Source: VBAU01 sp036005185
GTDB lineage: Bacteria; Bacteroidota; Bacteroidia; Chitinophagales; Chitinophagaceae
Direction of reading: 5' to 3'
DNA length: 64,000 nt
Assembly: GCA_036005185.1 (NCBI GenBank)
Contig: DASYQS010000041.1
Location: forward strand, 1 to 64,000
The notes below the pieces were generated by a model. The model did not search any database. It saw nothing but the letters and a program-made list of their open reading frames with translations, and was not told the DNA's origin. The position numbers and the translations under genes are program-made. Positions 35,696-44,365 of this stretch are shown here, in pieces (the first letter of the stretch is position 1; every line of letters starts with the position of its first letter).

Positions 35696-38600
35696 TTATT
35701 GCTTGATGAGCTTAAGTTGTTTGTGCTTATCTCCTTGTATCATATCAATGAAGTAAACTCCTGTTTTATAATTGCTTCCGATATGTAAGATTTGGCCAGC
35801 AGAAAGATTTGTAAATATTTGAACCGTTCTGCCATACATATCCATTACTCGAACACTGATCTTGTCTTTGAGATTATCGCTTTCGATTTTCAGCATAAAC
35901 TGATTCTCACTTGGATTTGGATATACAACTACCGATAGTTTATCCGCAACTTGTTTCGTTTCCTCAGTCGTATTTGCGCGTGCCATTGTTGTAGTTGTAG
36001 TGCCAACTATCATGTTTGGATTCACAATTGTAATATCTCCATCCGCCGTCGTTGTCGGATCATCCGCATCGCTCGTGGCATTCGGTTGGTTATCATAATA
36101 AATCTGACCGGTGTTTTTGTTGTAGATCTTCATGTGTATCTTATCAACTACGCCTCCCGCAAGTTTGCCATCTATTACTGTCATGATAAAGTTGATACCA
36201 CTTTGAATGGTTCCATTATTATCAGATATCTTTCCTGATCCTTTGAACTGTGCTTTTGCTCCATCCACAACCAGATAATCAAAATTCAGGGCGTTGAACT
36301 GGAAGTCACCGGCATCAAAATCAAATTCCGTTTCGCCTTTAGGATTGGTAGCTCCTTTGTAATAATTCGACTGGAAGCCAAAACTTATCTTGGGAGTTGC
36401 AGACGGATTTGATGGAACCGATCCGGCTGGTGAAGTAAAGCTTCCGCTTCCGTATGTATAGCCGCCGTTCGGGTCGTAGATCACAACAAGAGCTTGCAGA
36501 TCACCATTCGTATTTACATAACTGATTGCTCCTTTCTGATCGGTTATATTCAATTGTAGTTTGTAAATACCAGGTGCAGTGAATTTATAACTGCCGGTTA
36601 CATTTCCATTTTTCATGCCTGAGGGCTCAGTCAAAGTGCCCGTAGCCACTGCATTTCCATCGAGCAGCCATTTGGCTGTATGCTTATTGCCTGTAACATC
36701 CCAGAAGGTGCCGCCGAAGTTTACAGTTGAACCAACTTTAGATGCATTTGCATTAGCAGGGCCATAAATGTTATGGGCAACCATAACCTGTGTTGTGGTT
36801 GATGAACTATTACCGCAAGCGTCTGTTACTGTAATGGTAATTGTATATATGCGGCCGGTACCGTTTCCTTCGCGTTCTGCACGAAGTTGTAAATGATGAT
36901 CATCCAGAACTGCCCAATCGGGAGAGGTATTACCATCGCCTGTGCCATTTACTGGTTCATTACTTGAAACTGATAATGCAGAAGTAACCGCTGAACAATC
37001 GGTGCCCAAAGTGTAGTTAACAGTAACATCTCTCATTTTATGATTTGGTGGCCATAAACAAGTTTGGCTAACAGAAACCCCAGTTATAGTTGGTGCCTGT
37101 GTATCAACGATAGTAATTGTTTGACTTCTTGTTGCAGAGGTATTGCCACAAGCATCAACGGCGTTCCATGTTCTGGTTACTGTTCTTGCGCAAACTGTAC
37201 CACCTGTTACATCACTGCCAACAATATTTACTGTGCTTGTATGACAAGCATCAGATGCTGTGGGTGCAGTAAATGATGGTGAAGCTGTACACTCGATGGT
37301 GGCATCAGCGCCTGCTGCACTGATCACCGGTGCCTGCGTGTCAACGATAGTGATGGTTTGACTGCGAGTGGCTGAAGTATTGTTACAAGCATCCACAGCA
37401 TACCATGTTCTTGTTACTGTTTGTGCACAAGCAGTGCCGCCTGTTACATCTGCACCTAAAGTATTTACCGTTGCACCGCTGCAAGCATCGCTTGCCGTAG
37501 GCGCACCGAAGGTTGGTGTGGCTGTACATTCAATGGTTGTATTTGCAGGAGCATTGATAGATGGTGCTTGAGTATCTTGAACGGTGATTGTTTGAGCTAC
37601 AGTTCCACTGGAATTACCGCAATTATCAACAGCTCTCCAAGTTCTGGTTATTGAATAGGTGCCTGCGCAGCTTCCGGGAGTTGTTACATCACTGCCCACT
37701 TGTTGTACGGATGCACCACTGCAAGCATCACTAGCAGTAGGTGTGCCAAAGGTGGGTGTAGCTGTACATTCAATGGTAGCATCTGCAGGAGCATTGATAG
37801 ATGGTGCTTGAGTATCTTGAACGGTAATCGTCTGCGAAACAGTTGCTGAATGGTTGCCGGACGCATCGGTAGCATCCCAACTTCTGGTTACGTTATAATT
37901 ACCAGTGCAGCTTCCCGCCGCCGTGGTTGTTGAAACAATATTAACGGTCGCTCCGCTGCATGCATCGCTTGCGGTTGGTGCGGTAAAGCTTGGTGTGGCT
38001 GTGCACTCAATTGTTGCATTTGGTCCTGGATTGCCAATAGTTGGGGCGGTAACAACGATAAAAGTTTGAGTGTTGTCAGAATTACCATTACTTTCTTTAA
38101 TGAGTTTAACGGTCCATGTGCCTCCTTCAGTGGGAATATAAGAGTCTGTTATGCTGGTTGAACTGGAAGTTGAGGTGTGTACAGGTGTTGTAGAATTGAA
38201 TGGGCTAAACCACTCTATGTGATGGCTTCCTCCATTAATGGTTGAGGCTTTTATGCAAACTGTTTCACCAAGACAAAAAGTAGTCTTCGCGGTTGTACAA
38301 TTGCTTGCAAATATGTTTAAGTCATTTGCATCCGTAAAAAAGGTTTCAGCATGCAATCCCGAACTTTGCCCGTCCGCGGTGGCTTTAAAAGATGCACCTA
38401 AAGCATCTCCATCAACTGGCACGTTCCACGTCGTAACAAAATTTCCATTTTCATCCGCCACCACTGTCCATGGTTCATGATACTGAGGGTCGGTGCCATC
38501 AGGATCTTCGCCAACGTGGATGACTTGTAGGGTTACCGTTTCACCCGGAGTAAAACCGGTACCGGTAAGCGTTGCTACGCTGCCAGGCGCATAATCTTGC

Positions 38601-38710
38601 TGATCAGACGTGAGCGTTGCGGTTGTAGTTTGTGCATTCACAAAAGAACTGACAAGTGATAAGGCAGTAACGGAAACCGTCATCAGCCAAAAACGAAATT
38701 TCGTTTGCAT
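35696..38710 (-). CDS. Large HYR-repeat surface protein with type A T9SS tail
   Basis: ATG 38710 (MQTKFRFWLMTVSVTALSL) gives a 1004-residue secreted protein; the frame is open to 38932. After the signal peptide is an N-terminal beta domain (SDQQDYAPGSVATLTGTGF). Four HYR-like repeats of about 80 residues follow, each with ATIECTA..F..PTASDAC and a Cys-containing turn, then a degenerate fifth. A PKD-like part comes next, and a C-terminal type A sorting domain (VVYPNPSENQFMLKI; GVYFIDMIQGDKHKQ). HYR/PKD repeats are typical adhesins. It is followed by a terminator. Confidence 0.9.
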   Translation of the reverse strand: MQTKFRFWLMTVSVTALSLVSSFVNAQTTTATLTSDQQDYAPGSVATLTGTGFTPGETVTLQVIHVGEDPDGTDPQYHEPWTVVADENGNFVTTWNVPVDGDALGASFKATADGQSSGLHAETFFTDANDLNIFASNCTTAKTTFCLGETVCIKASTINGGSHHIEWFSPFNSTTPVHTSTSSSTSITDSYIPTEGGTWTVKLIKESNGNSDNTQTFIVVTAPTIGNPGPNATIECTATPSFTAPTASDACSGATVNIVSTTTAAGSCTGNYNVTRSWDATDASGNHSATVSQTITVQDTQAPSINAPADATIECTATPTFGTPTASDACSGASVQQVGSDVTTPGSCAGTYSITRTWRAVDNCGNSSGTVAQTITVQDTQAPSINAPANTTIECTATPTFGAPTASDACSGATVNTLGADVTGGTACAQTVTRTWYAVDACNNTSATRSQTITIVDTQAPVISAAGADATIECTASPSFTAPTASDACHTSTVNIVGSDVTGGTVCARTVTRTWNAVDACGNTSATRSQTITIVDTQAPTITGVSVSQTCLWPPNHKMRDVTVNYTLGTDCSAVTSALSVSSNEPVNGTGDGNTSPDWAVLDDHHLQLRAEREGNGTGRIYTITITVTDACGNSSSTTTQVMVAHNIYGPANANASKVGSTVNFGGTFWDVTGNKHTAKWLLDGNAVATGTLTEPSGMKNGNVTGSYKFTAPGIYKLQLNITDQKGAISYVNTNGDLQALVVIYDPNGGYTYGSGSFTSPAGSVPSNPSATPKISFGFQSNYYKGATNPKGETEFDFDAGDFQFNALNFDYLVVDGAKAQFKGSGKISDNNGTIQSGINFIMTVIDGKLAGGVVDKIHMKIYNKNTGQIYYDNQPNATSDADDPTTTADGDITIVNPNMIVGTTTTTMARANTTEETKQVADKLSVVVYPNPSENQFMLKIESDNLKDKISVRVMDMYGRTVQIFTNLSAGQILHIGSNYKTGVYFIDMIQGDKHKQLKLIKQ
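37501..37835. repeat. 240-bp spaced direct repeat within the HYR domains
   Basis: The DNA of two adjacent HYR units is unusually similar. Bases 37544-37585 and 37784-37825 are identical (42 bp) and exactly 240 bp apart, with clear similarity on both sides. Repeat number could change by recombination. Confidence 0.7.
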
Positions 38711-39392
38711 GAAATGAAATTTTAATGAGGTGGTATGAGTAAGATTATTTTTAAATAAAAATGATGGGGGTTGCAGCGCATCATTGTTTTCAATAAAGGT
38801 GATGTGATTGTATGTATAAGTTTTTGTTTCGGCTTGTGAGTTATGAGTGATGAGTGGTGAGTTGGAAAATCCTCGCAGCTCGGCGCTCATAGCTCTCCAC
38901 ATTTTTTTGAACAGTCCAAAAGTTTTCAGCATTAGTGGTTCGGTTTGGGAAATAGATTATTCAATTCTGATTCCTTCAGAATAATTGGATTGAACTAAAA
39001 GTGGAATTTCGAGGGATAATTAGCAGTCAAATAAAATATTCGTTACTGAATATCCAGTGCTGTTGGTCTGATCTTTTTGGGCTAAGTTTTTTGAAGGAAT
39101 GTGGATGACGGATGGTCTCTCAGCAGGCTAAGGTGTGCAGGGGCAACGAAAATACAGGGCTTTTTCTGAATCACAAACGTATTTGTACGAATTTAAGGCT
39201 GATTGAGATTAGAATCAGATTAGAAATTGGATGCAGAAGAATAAATAATAATGAATGAAAAATATGTTGAGAATTAAGAATAAAAGAATAAAAGAATGTG
39301 AAGCTAATGATAGGGGGTCTGAGAAACAGTCTAGTTATTAAAATGGCGCTCAAAACTGAACGCCATTTTATTTTTTATCTTATAAGCCTTTA
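38711..39392. other. 682-bp gap without a gene
   Basis: Between the HYR-repeat gene and the lipoprotein gene. It holds the likely upstream region of the HYR gene (38711-38950), a 7-bp inverted repeat with a 5-base loop at 38964-38982 (ATTCTGA/TCAGAAT), and the terminator at 39340-39369. I see no convincing coding frame, RNA gene or promoter consensus in the remainder. Confidence 0.5.
39340..39369. terminator. Hairpin terminator downstream of the lipoprotein gene
   Basis: AAAATGGCG (39340-39348) pairs with CGCCATTTT (39361-39369) around a 12-base loop. A/T tracts flank both sides, so it may act in either direction; the gene ending at 39393 (minus) is the natural user. Confidence 0.75.
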
Positions 39393-40256
39393 TTACTGGC
39401 AAGTGTAAGGAAGCGAATTGATAGAGCCGAGAGTAGTTGCTCCGGCAACAGCCGACCATGCACCTGTGATCAGCTCATCGGTTGCGGGACAGCTAAAGTT
39501 GCGTGTGAATTTGAAATTTACTGTCTGTGGCGTACATGCCGTCAAATCACCTTCCCATTTTAGCACGGTGTTGTTTTGATTGGCATTTACTACTGAAGTA
39601 TTTCCAAGATCTGTGATCTGATGACCTACATTACCACCCGCTGTTGCGCCACCCTGAAATTTTATGCCACTTACATCAACAGGACTAATAAGCGTATAGC
39701 TGATGGTGAATTCATACAACCCTCCGCCAATATTTTGACCAGTAATTGAAGGAATGATCGTGAATTCAGATACGCATTGATTTTCTACATCCAGAAAATA
39801 ACTTCCTGACATGTGTGTATTGAAGCCATCGCAGCCACCAGATTTTATGTAATGAACTCTAAACTCATAAACATCATCACCGGCAATGGATGGCACGAAA
39901 TTGTAAACAACTTCATGCACTGATGCGGTAACGTCTGCCTCTGCAACTTTCACCCAATCTCCGTTGATCTTTTGAAACAACTGTAGTTTTCCGCAATCGG
40001 GTATGGCTACGCCTGTTGTTGCATCGAATGTACCGGTTACCGTTACATTTTGATTGAGAATGCCTGGATCAGGATTGAAGAGAATAATCAAAGAAGGATC
40101 AACATCAGTACTACCTGAGTTACCTGGGCCACCGCGGGTATTTGACTGAGTGCCATCATTTGAATCAGCTAATGGTAAGCTGCAATTGTCTTTTTTACAG
40201 GAAGAAAGAATGCTGAAGAGCAATAAAGCAATAGTGCTTAGTTTTAACGCTTTCAT
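39393..40256 (-). CDS. Secreted lipoprotein of unknown function
   Basis: The 287-residue protein has a lipoprotein signal (IALLLFSILSSC, Cys about 20), a Ser/Gly-rich linker (about 30-50), then two beta-rich parts. The middle, DVYEFRVHYIKSGGCDGF, resembles Ig-like/fibronectin layout. It contains several Cys (CGKLQ, GGCDGF, NQCVSE, DLTACTPQ, NFSCPA). It lies downstream in the same region as the HYR protein, with the same orientation, separated by the gap and terminator. No recognised family; it might be a surface-exposed lipoprotein. Confidence 0.68.
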   Translation of the reverse strand: MKALKLSTIALLLFSILSSCKKDNCSLPLADSNDGTQSNTRGGPGNSGSTDVDPSLIILFNPDPGILNQNVTVTGTFDATTGVAIPDCGKLQLFQKINGDWVKVAEADVTASVHEVVYNFVPSIAGDDVYEFRVHYIKSGGCDGFNTHMSGSYFLDVENQCVSEFTIIPSITGQNIGGGLYEFTISYTLISPVDVSGIKFQGGATAGGNVGHQITDLGNTSVVNANQNNTVLKWEGDLTACTPQTVNFKFTRNFSCPATDELITGAWSAVAGATTLGSINSLPYTCQ

Positions 40257-40532
40257 GGGGTCCGTTTTGATTAAAAAATTAATTAACGGAATTTCAGAGG
40301 ATGATCAGTAATAAGTGAGGTTAAAGAATATTAAGAAACAAATATTCTGTTTCACAGGTACGGGAAGTGAGCTGCTAAAATAATACGCGAATTTCACATA
40401 TGCAATAGCTCTAATCCGGATCTAATCTCTTTCAAGCGGTTTTTGTTTACTATGGGCAGTATTGATCAATGAAACATTTGCTATCTAAATAGATTTTTTA
40501 GTTGTTACAACCTTATTTAAATTGTTTTCTGC

Positions 40533-43058
40533 ATGAAAATTCACCAAACTAAAGGATATCAAATAATTAGCGACTGGCTTTCTTTGAAGAACCTTCATCC
40601 CTTTCGTTTCCAAGAAGAGACCTGGCAGCATATTATTGATGGTGAAAGTGGTTTGGTAAATGCGCCTACAGGCTGTGGCAAAACTTTTTCTGTTTTTCTC
40701 GGAACCCTTATTGATTTTATCAATGAAAATCCTAATCATTATAAAACCAAATCAAAACAAGGGCTGCAATTATTATGGATCACTCCTTTGCGTGCATTAG
40801 CAAAAGATATTGGTCGTGCAATGGAGGAGGTAATTGAAGAATTAGGGATGAGTTGGAAAATTGCTATTCGCAATGGAGATACTGATATCGCGGAAAGGCA
40901 AAGGCAAAAAAGGCAAATGCCTGAGGTGTTGATCATTACTCCTGAAAGTTTGCATTTGCTGCTGGCACAAAAGGATTATCCGGAAATTTTTGAATCACTT
41001 AAGCTGATTGCTGTTGATGAATGGCATGAATTGCTGGGAAGTAAAAGGGGAGTGCAAGTTGAGTTAGCAATTTCAAGAATTGTGAATTGCCAATTGTCAA
41101 TTGTCAATCGCAAGCCCTTGTTGTGGGGAATTAGTGCAACCATTGGAAATCTTGAAGAGGGTAAGGACGTACTGCTATCATGCATCTCCGATATTCCTCT
41201 CTCAGGAAAAGACAATACTGGTGTCATTGTTCGCGCTGAAATGCAAAAAAAAGTAGTGATCGAATCTATTTTCCCCGATGAAATAGAAAAATTTCCCTGG
41301 GCTGGTCATTTAGGCATTAAGCTGATTGATAAAGTGATTCCCATTATCAATAACAGCAAAACCACGCTCATCTTCATTAATACAAGGGGCATGAGTGAGA
41401 TTTGGTACCAAACATTATTAGCCCATGCACCTGAGCTTGCTGGAGCAATTGCTTTGCATCACGGAAGTATAGAGCAAGAATTAAGAATTTGGGTTGAAGA
41501 GGCTTTACATAGCGGAACGTTAAAGGCGGTAGTGTGCACTGCAAGCCTTGATTTAGGGGTTGATTTTCGTCCGGTAGAAACAGTGATACAGGTTGGCTCT
41601 CCGAAAGGAGTGGCAAGATTTTTACAAAGAGCAGGAAGAAGCGGTCATAGTCCTGACGCTATTAGTAAGATTTATTTTTTGCCCACTCATTCATTGGAAT
41701 TGGTTGAAGCAGCAGCACTAAAAAATGCTGTGGAAGAAAATTTTATTGAGAGCCGTGAACCTATGTTGCTTTGTTTTGATGTGCTGATCCAGTATCTGTG
41801 CACATTAGCCATATCCGAGGGATTTAAGCCTGAGGAAATTTTTGAAGAAGTGAAATCAACTTATTGTTTTCAAGAAATTACGAAAGAAGAATGGCAGAAT
41901 ATTCTTGCGCATATCACGATTGGCGGTAGGGCACTTCAGCAATACGATGAATTTAAAAAGATAGAAATAGAGAACGGGATTTATAAAATAAAAAATCGCA
42001 GGATTGCCATGCGTCATCGCCTGCAAATCGGCACGATAGTGAGCGAGGCCATGTTGAAAGTGAAATTTGTGAGCGGCGGTTATATTGGAATCATCGAGGA
42101 ATGGTTTGTATCCAGATTAGACTCCGGCGAGGTGTTTACGCTAGCGGGCCGTAGGCTTGAATTTGTGATGATAAAAGATATGACCGTATTGGTGAGAAAA
42201 TCAAATGCAAAGAAATCAATTGTGCCGAGCTGGCAAGGTGGAAGAATGCCGCTATCAGCCAATCTCGGAAAAAAATTAAGAGAAACATTTAACCGGTCAT
42301 TTGAAAATCGAAAATGGGAGCCGGGAAATCGGAAGTTTGTACAAAAGGAAATTGAGTTAGAAGTTTTGCGCCCTCTCTTTGATCTGCAAGGAAAACTTTC
42401 CCGTGTTCCCAAAGCAAATGAATTGTTGATCGAACAAATAGAGACGGATGATGGATTTCATTTGTTCGTTTATCCATTTGAGGGCAGGTTGGTGCATGAA
42501 GCGATGGCCGCCATACTTGCTTATCGCATAAGCCGCAGTATGCCCATTACTTTTTCATTTGCTATGAATGATTATGGTTTTGAATTGCTGAGTGATAAAC
42601 CTATTCCGGTAGATGATACCAATGTGTACGAATTATTTTCAACAGAAAATTTATTCCAAGATATTCAGCGTAGCGTGAATGCTACAGAAATGGCCAAAAG
42701 AAAATTCAGAGATATTGCTGTGATTGGTGGGTTGGTTTTTCAAGGTTATCCGGGTGAGCAAAAAAAAGCAAGACATCTTCAGTCTTCAGCCTCCTTATTG
42801 TTTAACGTTTTTTCAGAGTATGAACCGGATAATTTATTGTTGCGTCAAGCCTACAGCGAAGTATTTGCTCAGCAAATGGAAGAGGCTCGTTTGCGTGATA
42901 TGCTAAACCGTATTCAGCAATCGAAAATCATTATCACATTTCCTGAACAGCTTACTCCTTTCTGTTTTCCTATAAAGGTCGATAGCATGAGAGAAGATCT
43001 TTCTTCAGAAAAACTAGAAGAGCGTGTGCGACGAATGCAAATGCAATTAGAAGGATAG
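40533..43058 (+). CDS. Ligase-associated DEAD/DEAH-box helicase (Lhr-like)
   Basis: The 841-residue SF2 helicase has motif I NAPTGCGKTF, Ia TPLRALAKDI, II VDEWHELLG, III GISATIGN, and IV-VI with FINTRGMSEIWY, TASLDLGVDFRPV and QRAGRSGHS, followed by Lhr-type C-terminal domains. This length and pattern match the helicase of the ligase-associated DNA damage response cluster. The partner pdeM is at 44366, but no ligase or exonuclease gene is nearby. A repeat-like insert encodes IVNCQLSIVN between motifs II and III. Confidence 0.93.
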   Translation: MKIHQTKGYQIISDWLSLKNLHPFRFQEETWQHIIDGESGLVNAPTGCGKTFSVFLGTLIDFINENPNHYKTKSKQGLQLLWITPLRALAKDIGRAMEEVIEELGMSWKIAIRNGDTDIAERQRQKRQMPEVLIITPESLHLLLAQKDYPEIFESLKLIAVDEWHELLGSKRGVQVELAISRIVNCQLSIVNRKPLLWGISATIGNLEEGKDVLLSCISDIPLSGKDNTGVIVRAEMQKKVVIESIFPDEIEKFPWAGHLGIKLIDKVIPIINNSKTTLIFINTRGMSEIWYQTLLAHAPELAGAIALHHGSIEQELRIWVEEALHSGTLKAVVCTASLDLGVDFRPVETVIQVGSPKGVARFLQRAGRSGHSPDAISKIYFLPTHSLELVEAAALKNAVEENFIESREPMLLCFDVLIQYLCTLAISEGFKPEEIFEEVKSTYCFQEITKEEWQNILAHITIGGRALQQYDEFKKIEIENGIYKIKNRRIAMRHRLQIGTIVSEAMLKVKFVSGGYIGIIEEWFVSRLDSGEVFTLAGRRLEFVMIKDMTVLVRKSNAKKSIVPSWQGGRMPLSANLGKKLRETFNRSFENRKWEPGNRKFVQKEIELEVLRPLFDLQGKLSRVPKANELLIEQIETDDGFHLFVYPFEGRLVHEAMAAILAYRISRSMPITFSFAMNDYGFELLSDKPIPVDDTNVYELFSTENLFQDIQRSVNATEMAKRKFRDIAVIGGLVFQGYPGEQKKARHLQSSASLLFNVFSEYEPDNLLLRQAYSEVFAQQMEEARLRDMLNRIQQSKIIITFPEQLTPFCFPIKVDSMREDLSSEKLEERVRRMQMQLEG

Positions 43059-43113
43059 ATTAGTTTATTAAGACCTGTGGATAACAAGAGGACGATTACT
43101 AATTTTCTTCCGG

Positions 43114-43121
43114 TAATTTCG
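43114..43121 (+). promoter_or_regulatory. -7-like element (TAATTTCG) upstream of the frameshifted T9SS gene
   Basis: TAATTTCG is one base off consensus and would start a leader of about 130 bases that contains the tandem CTTATCC repeats. No -33 element visible. Confidence 0.3.
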
Positions 43122-43141
43122 ATTAGAATTTCATTAAACCC

Positions 43142-43235
43142 ACCCTTACCAGAAACCCACCCATTCCCAAAGTCACCTTATCCCAAGTCTATCCTTATCC
43201 CCCATAGCTACTTTATCCCAAAGCCACCTTATCCA
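43142..43235 (+). repeat. Six ~17-nt pyrimidine-rich tandem repeats in the leader
   Basis: Degenerate units with cores at 43144 (CCTTACC), 43161 (CCATTCC), 43177 (CTTATCC), 43194 (CTTATCC), 43212 (TTTATCC) and 43228 (CTTATCC) repeat every 16-18 bases. They end about 22 bases before the ATG at 43257. They lie between the helicase gene and the T9SS gene. Confidence 0.7.
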
Positions 43236-43256
43236 GATTCATTACAAAACTCAAAA

Positions 43257-43796
43257 ATGAAAAGATTTTTTGTTTCTGGATTTGCCATCCTAATTCTATC
43301 GACCGAAACGCATTCACAACTTTGTCCCGGCGGAGGAACAACATTTTCCACCAGTGTTACTTTTCTCCAATCGTGGACATCCGGATGTTCTGGTACAACC
43401 TCCTGTACTGGAGGTATAGTGCTCGATAACCGCAGTACCTGCGAGCCTTCAACAGTAATGGATCCATGTGCCCCTACGCCATCCGGTACAATACCTGCAG
43501 ATAATGGATCTGATCTTTGGTTTAAATTCTATGCAACAGGTACTACGGCAGCTATTCATGTTAAACAGAGTGTATCTTTTATGGCAGCAGTTCAGGCTTT
43601 TTCGGGCGGCCCAACTTGCGGCGCTTTAACTGAAATAGGCTCCATAGTGGCAAGCGGTATTAGTGTTGGGGTCACACTAAATCTTTCAAGCTTGACTACT
43701 GGAAACGCATATTATTTCAGGGTGTTTGGTAGTTCAAGCAATTCGTCACAACGCACCGGCACATTTTGTTTTTGTGGCTCAACAGGACTGGGGTAG
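43257..43796 (+). CDS. T9SS type A protein, N-terminal part (frameshifted)
   Basis: ATG 43257 starts MKRFFVSGFAILILSTETHS, a signal peptide. A Cys-rich secreted domain (about 160 residues) follows, with TGGIVLDNRSTCEPSTVMDPCA and GSDLWFKFYATGTTAAIHVKQS. The frame ends at TAG 43794-43796. The rest of the protein, with the sorting domain, continues in another frame. Removing one G from the GGGG run at 43790-43793 would join them as GLGSVPLPVALTSFKA. The frame is also open upstream to 43077, but the signal peptide argues for 43257. Confidence 0.75.
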   Translation: MKRFFVSGFAILILSTETHSQLCPGGGTTFSTSVTFLQSWTSGCSGTTSCTGGIVLDNRSTCEPSTVMDPCAPTPSGTIPADNGSDLWFKFYATGTTAAIHVKQSVSFMAAVQAFSGGPTCGALTEIGSIVASGISVGVTLNLSSLTTGNAYYFRVFGSSSNSSQRTGTFCFCGSTGLG

Positions 43797-44319
43797 TGTT
43801 CCATTACCGGTGGCACTAACTTCTTTCAAAGCTAATGTCGAAAAAAATGAGGTGAAACTATCCTGGCATACTGCCTCTGAACACAATAATAAATATTTTG
43901 AAGTTCAACATAGTATTGATGGAAATAACTTTACAGCTATTGGTACTATTCCGGGTAAGGGAACTACAACCATTCCTTCTGATTATTCATTTAGCCACAC
44001 AAATCCGGTGGCTGGCGTAAATTATTACAGGCTAAAGCAAATTGATATAGATGATCGGTACGAATATTCAGATGTGATTACGGCCAAGATCAACTATCGA
44101 AATTTGACTAGCCTTTACCCAAATCCTATAAAAGAAAAACTGATTATTTCATCATCTGTAAACACAGAGGCCAATTTACTGAATGAGGCTGGTCAAAAAT
44201 TGCAGTCAATTAAACTGGTGCAGGGAAGAAATGAACTAGGCATATCAAAATTACAGGGCGGTGTCTATTTTATTAAATTTTCTGATGGGAGTATTCAAAA
44301 ATTTAATGTGATTAAATAA
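43726..44319 (+). CDS. T9SS type A protein, C-terminal part with sorting domain
   Basis: This frame carries LPVALTSFKANVEKNEVKLSWHTASE, a fibronectin-like segment that commonly precedes the sorting domain, then YYRLKQIDIDDRYEYSDV. The type A sorting domain LTSLYPNPIKEKLIISSS runs to GVYFIKFSDGSIQKFNVIK. The real coding part probably begins near 43794, where it should continue from the upstream fragment; the start at 43726 (GTG) is formal. See the frameshift finding. Confidence 0.75.
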   Translation: MVVQAIRHNAPAHFVFVAQQDWGSVPLPVALTSFKANVEKNEVKLSWHTASEHNNKYFEVQHSIDGNNFTAIGTIPGKGTTTIPSDYSFSHTNPVAGVNYYRLKQIDIDDRYEYSDVITAKINYRNLTSLYPNPIKEKLIISSSVNTEANLLNEAGQKLQSIKLVQGRNELGISKLQGGVYFIKFSDGSIQKFNVIK

Positions 44320-44325
44320 CTGTTT

Positions 44326-44353
44326 TTGAATAAGTGCCCGTTGCTTAGATTTG
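44326..44353 (+). promoter_or_regulatory. pdeM promoter (TTG, 17 bp, TAGATTTG)
   Basis: TTG at 44326-44328, a 17-bp spacer and TAGATTTG at 44346-44353 match TTG-N17-23-TAnnTTTG. Transcription would begin about 44360, close to the ATG at 44366, so pdeM can be expressed apart from the upstream genes. Confidence 0.65.
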
Positions 44354-44365
44354 CCGTCCTGACCT

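Noticed and set aside
38711..38932. Upstream extension of the HYR-repeat gene (74 residues)
   Set aside because: The signal peptide starts at MQTKFRFW (38710); the extension has no domain and includes repeat-like sequence (GAGTGATGAGTGGTGAG).
43077..43256. In-frame upstream extension of the split T9SS gene (Pro-rich N-terminus)
   Set aside because: A signal peptide follows immediately at 43257, and the extension is encoded by the tandem repeats; a signal must be N-terminal, so the ATG at 43257 is preferred.
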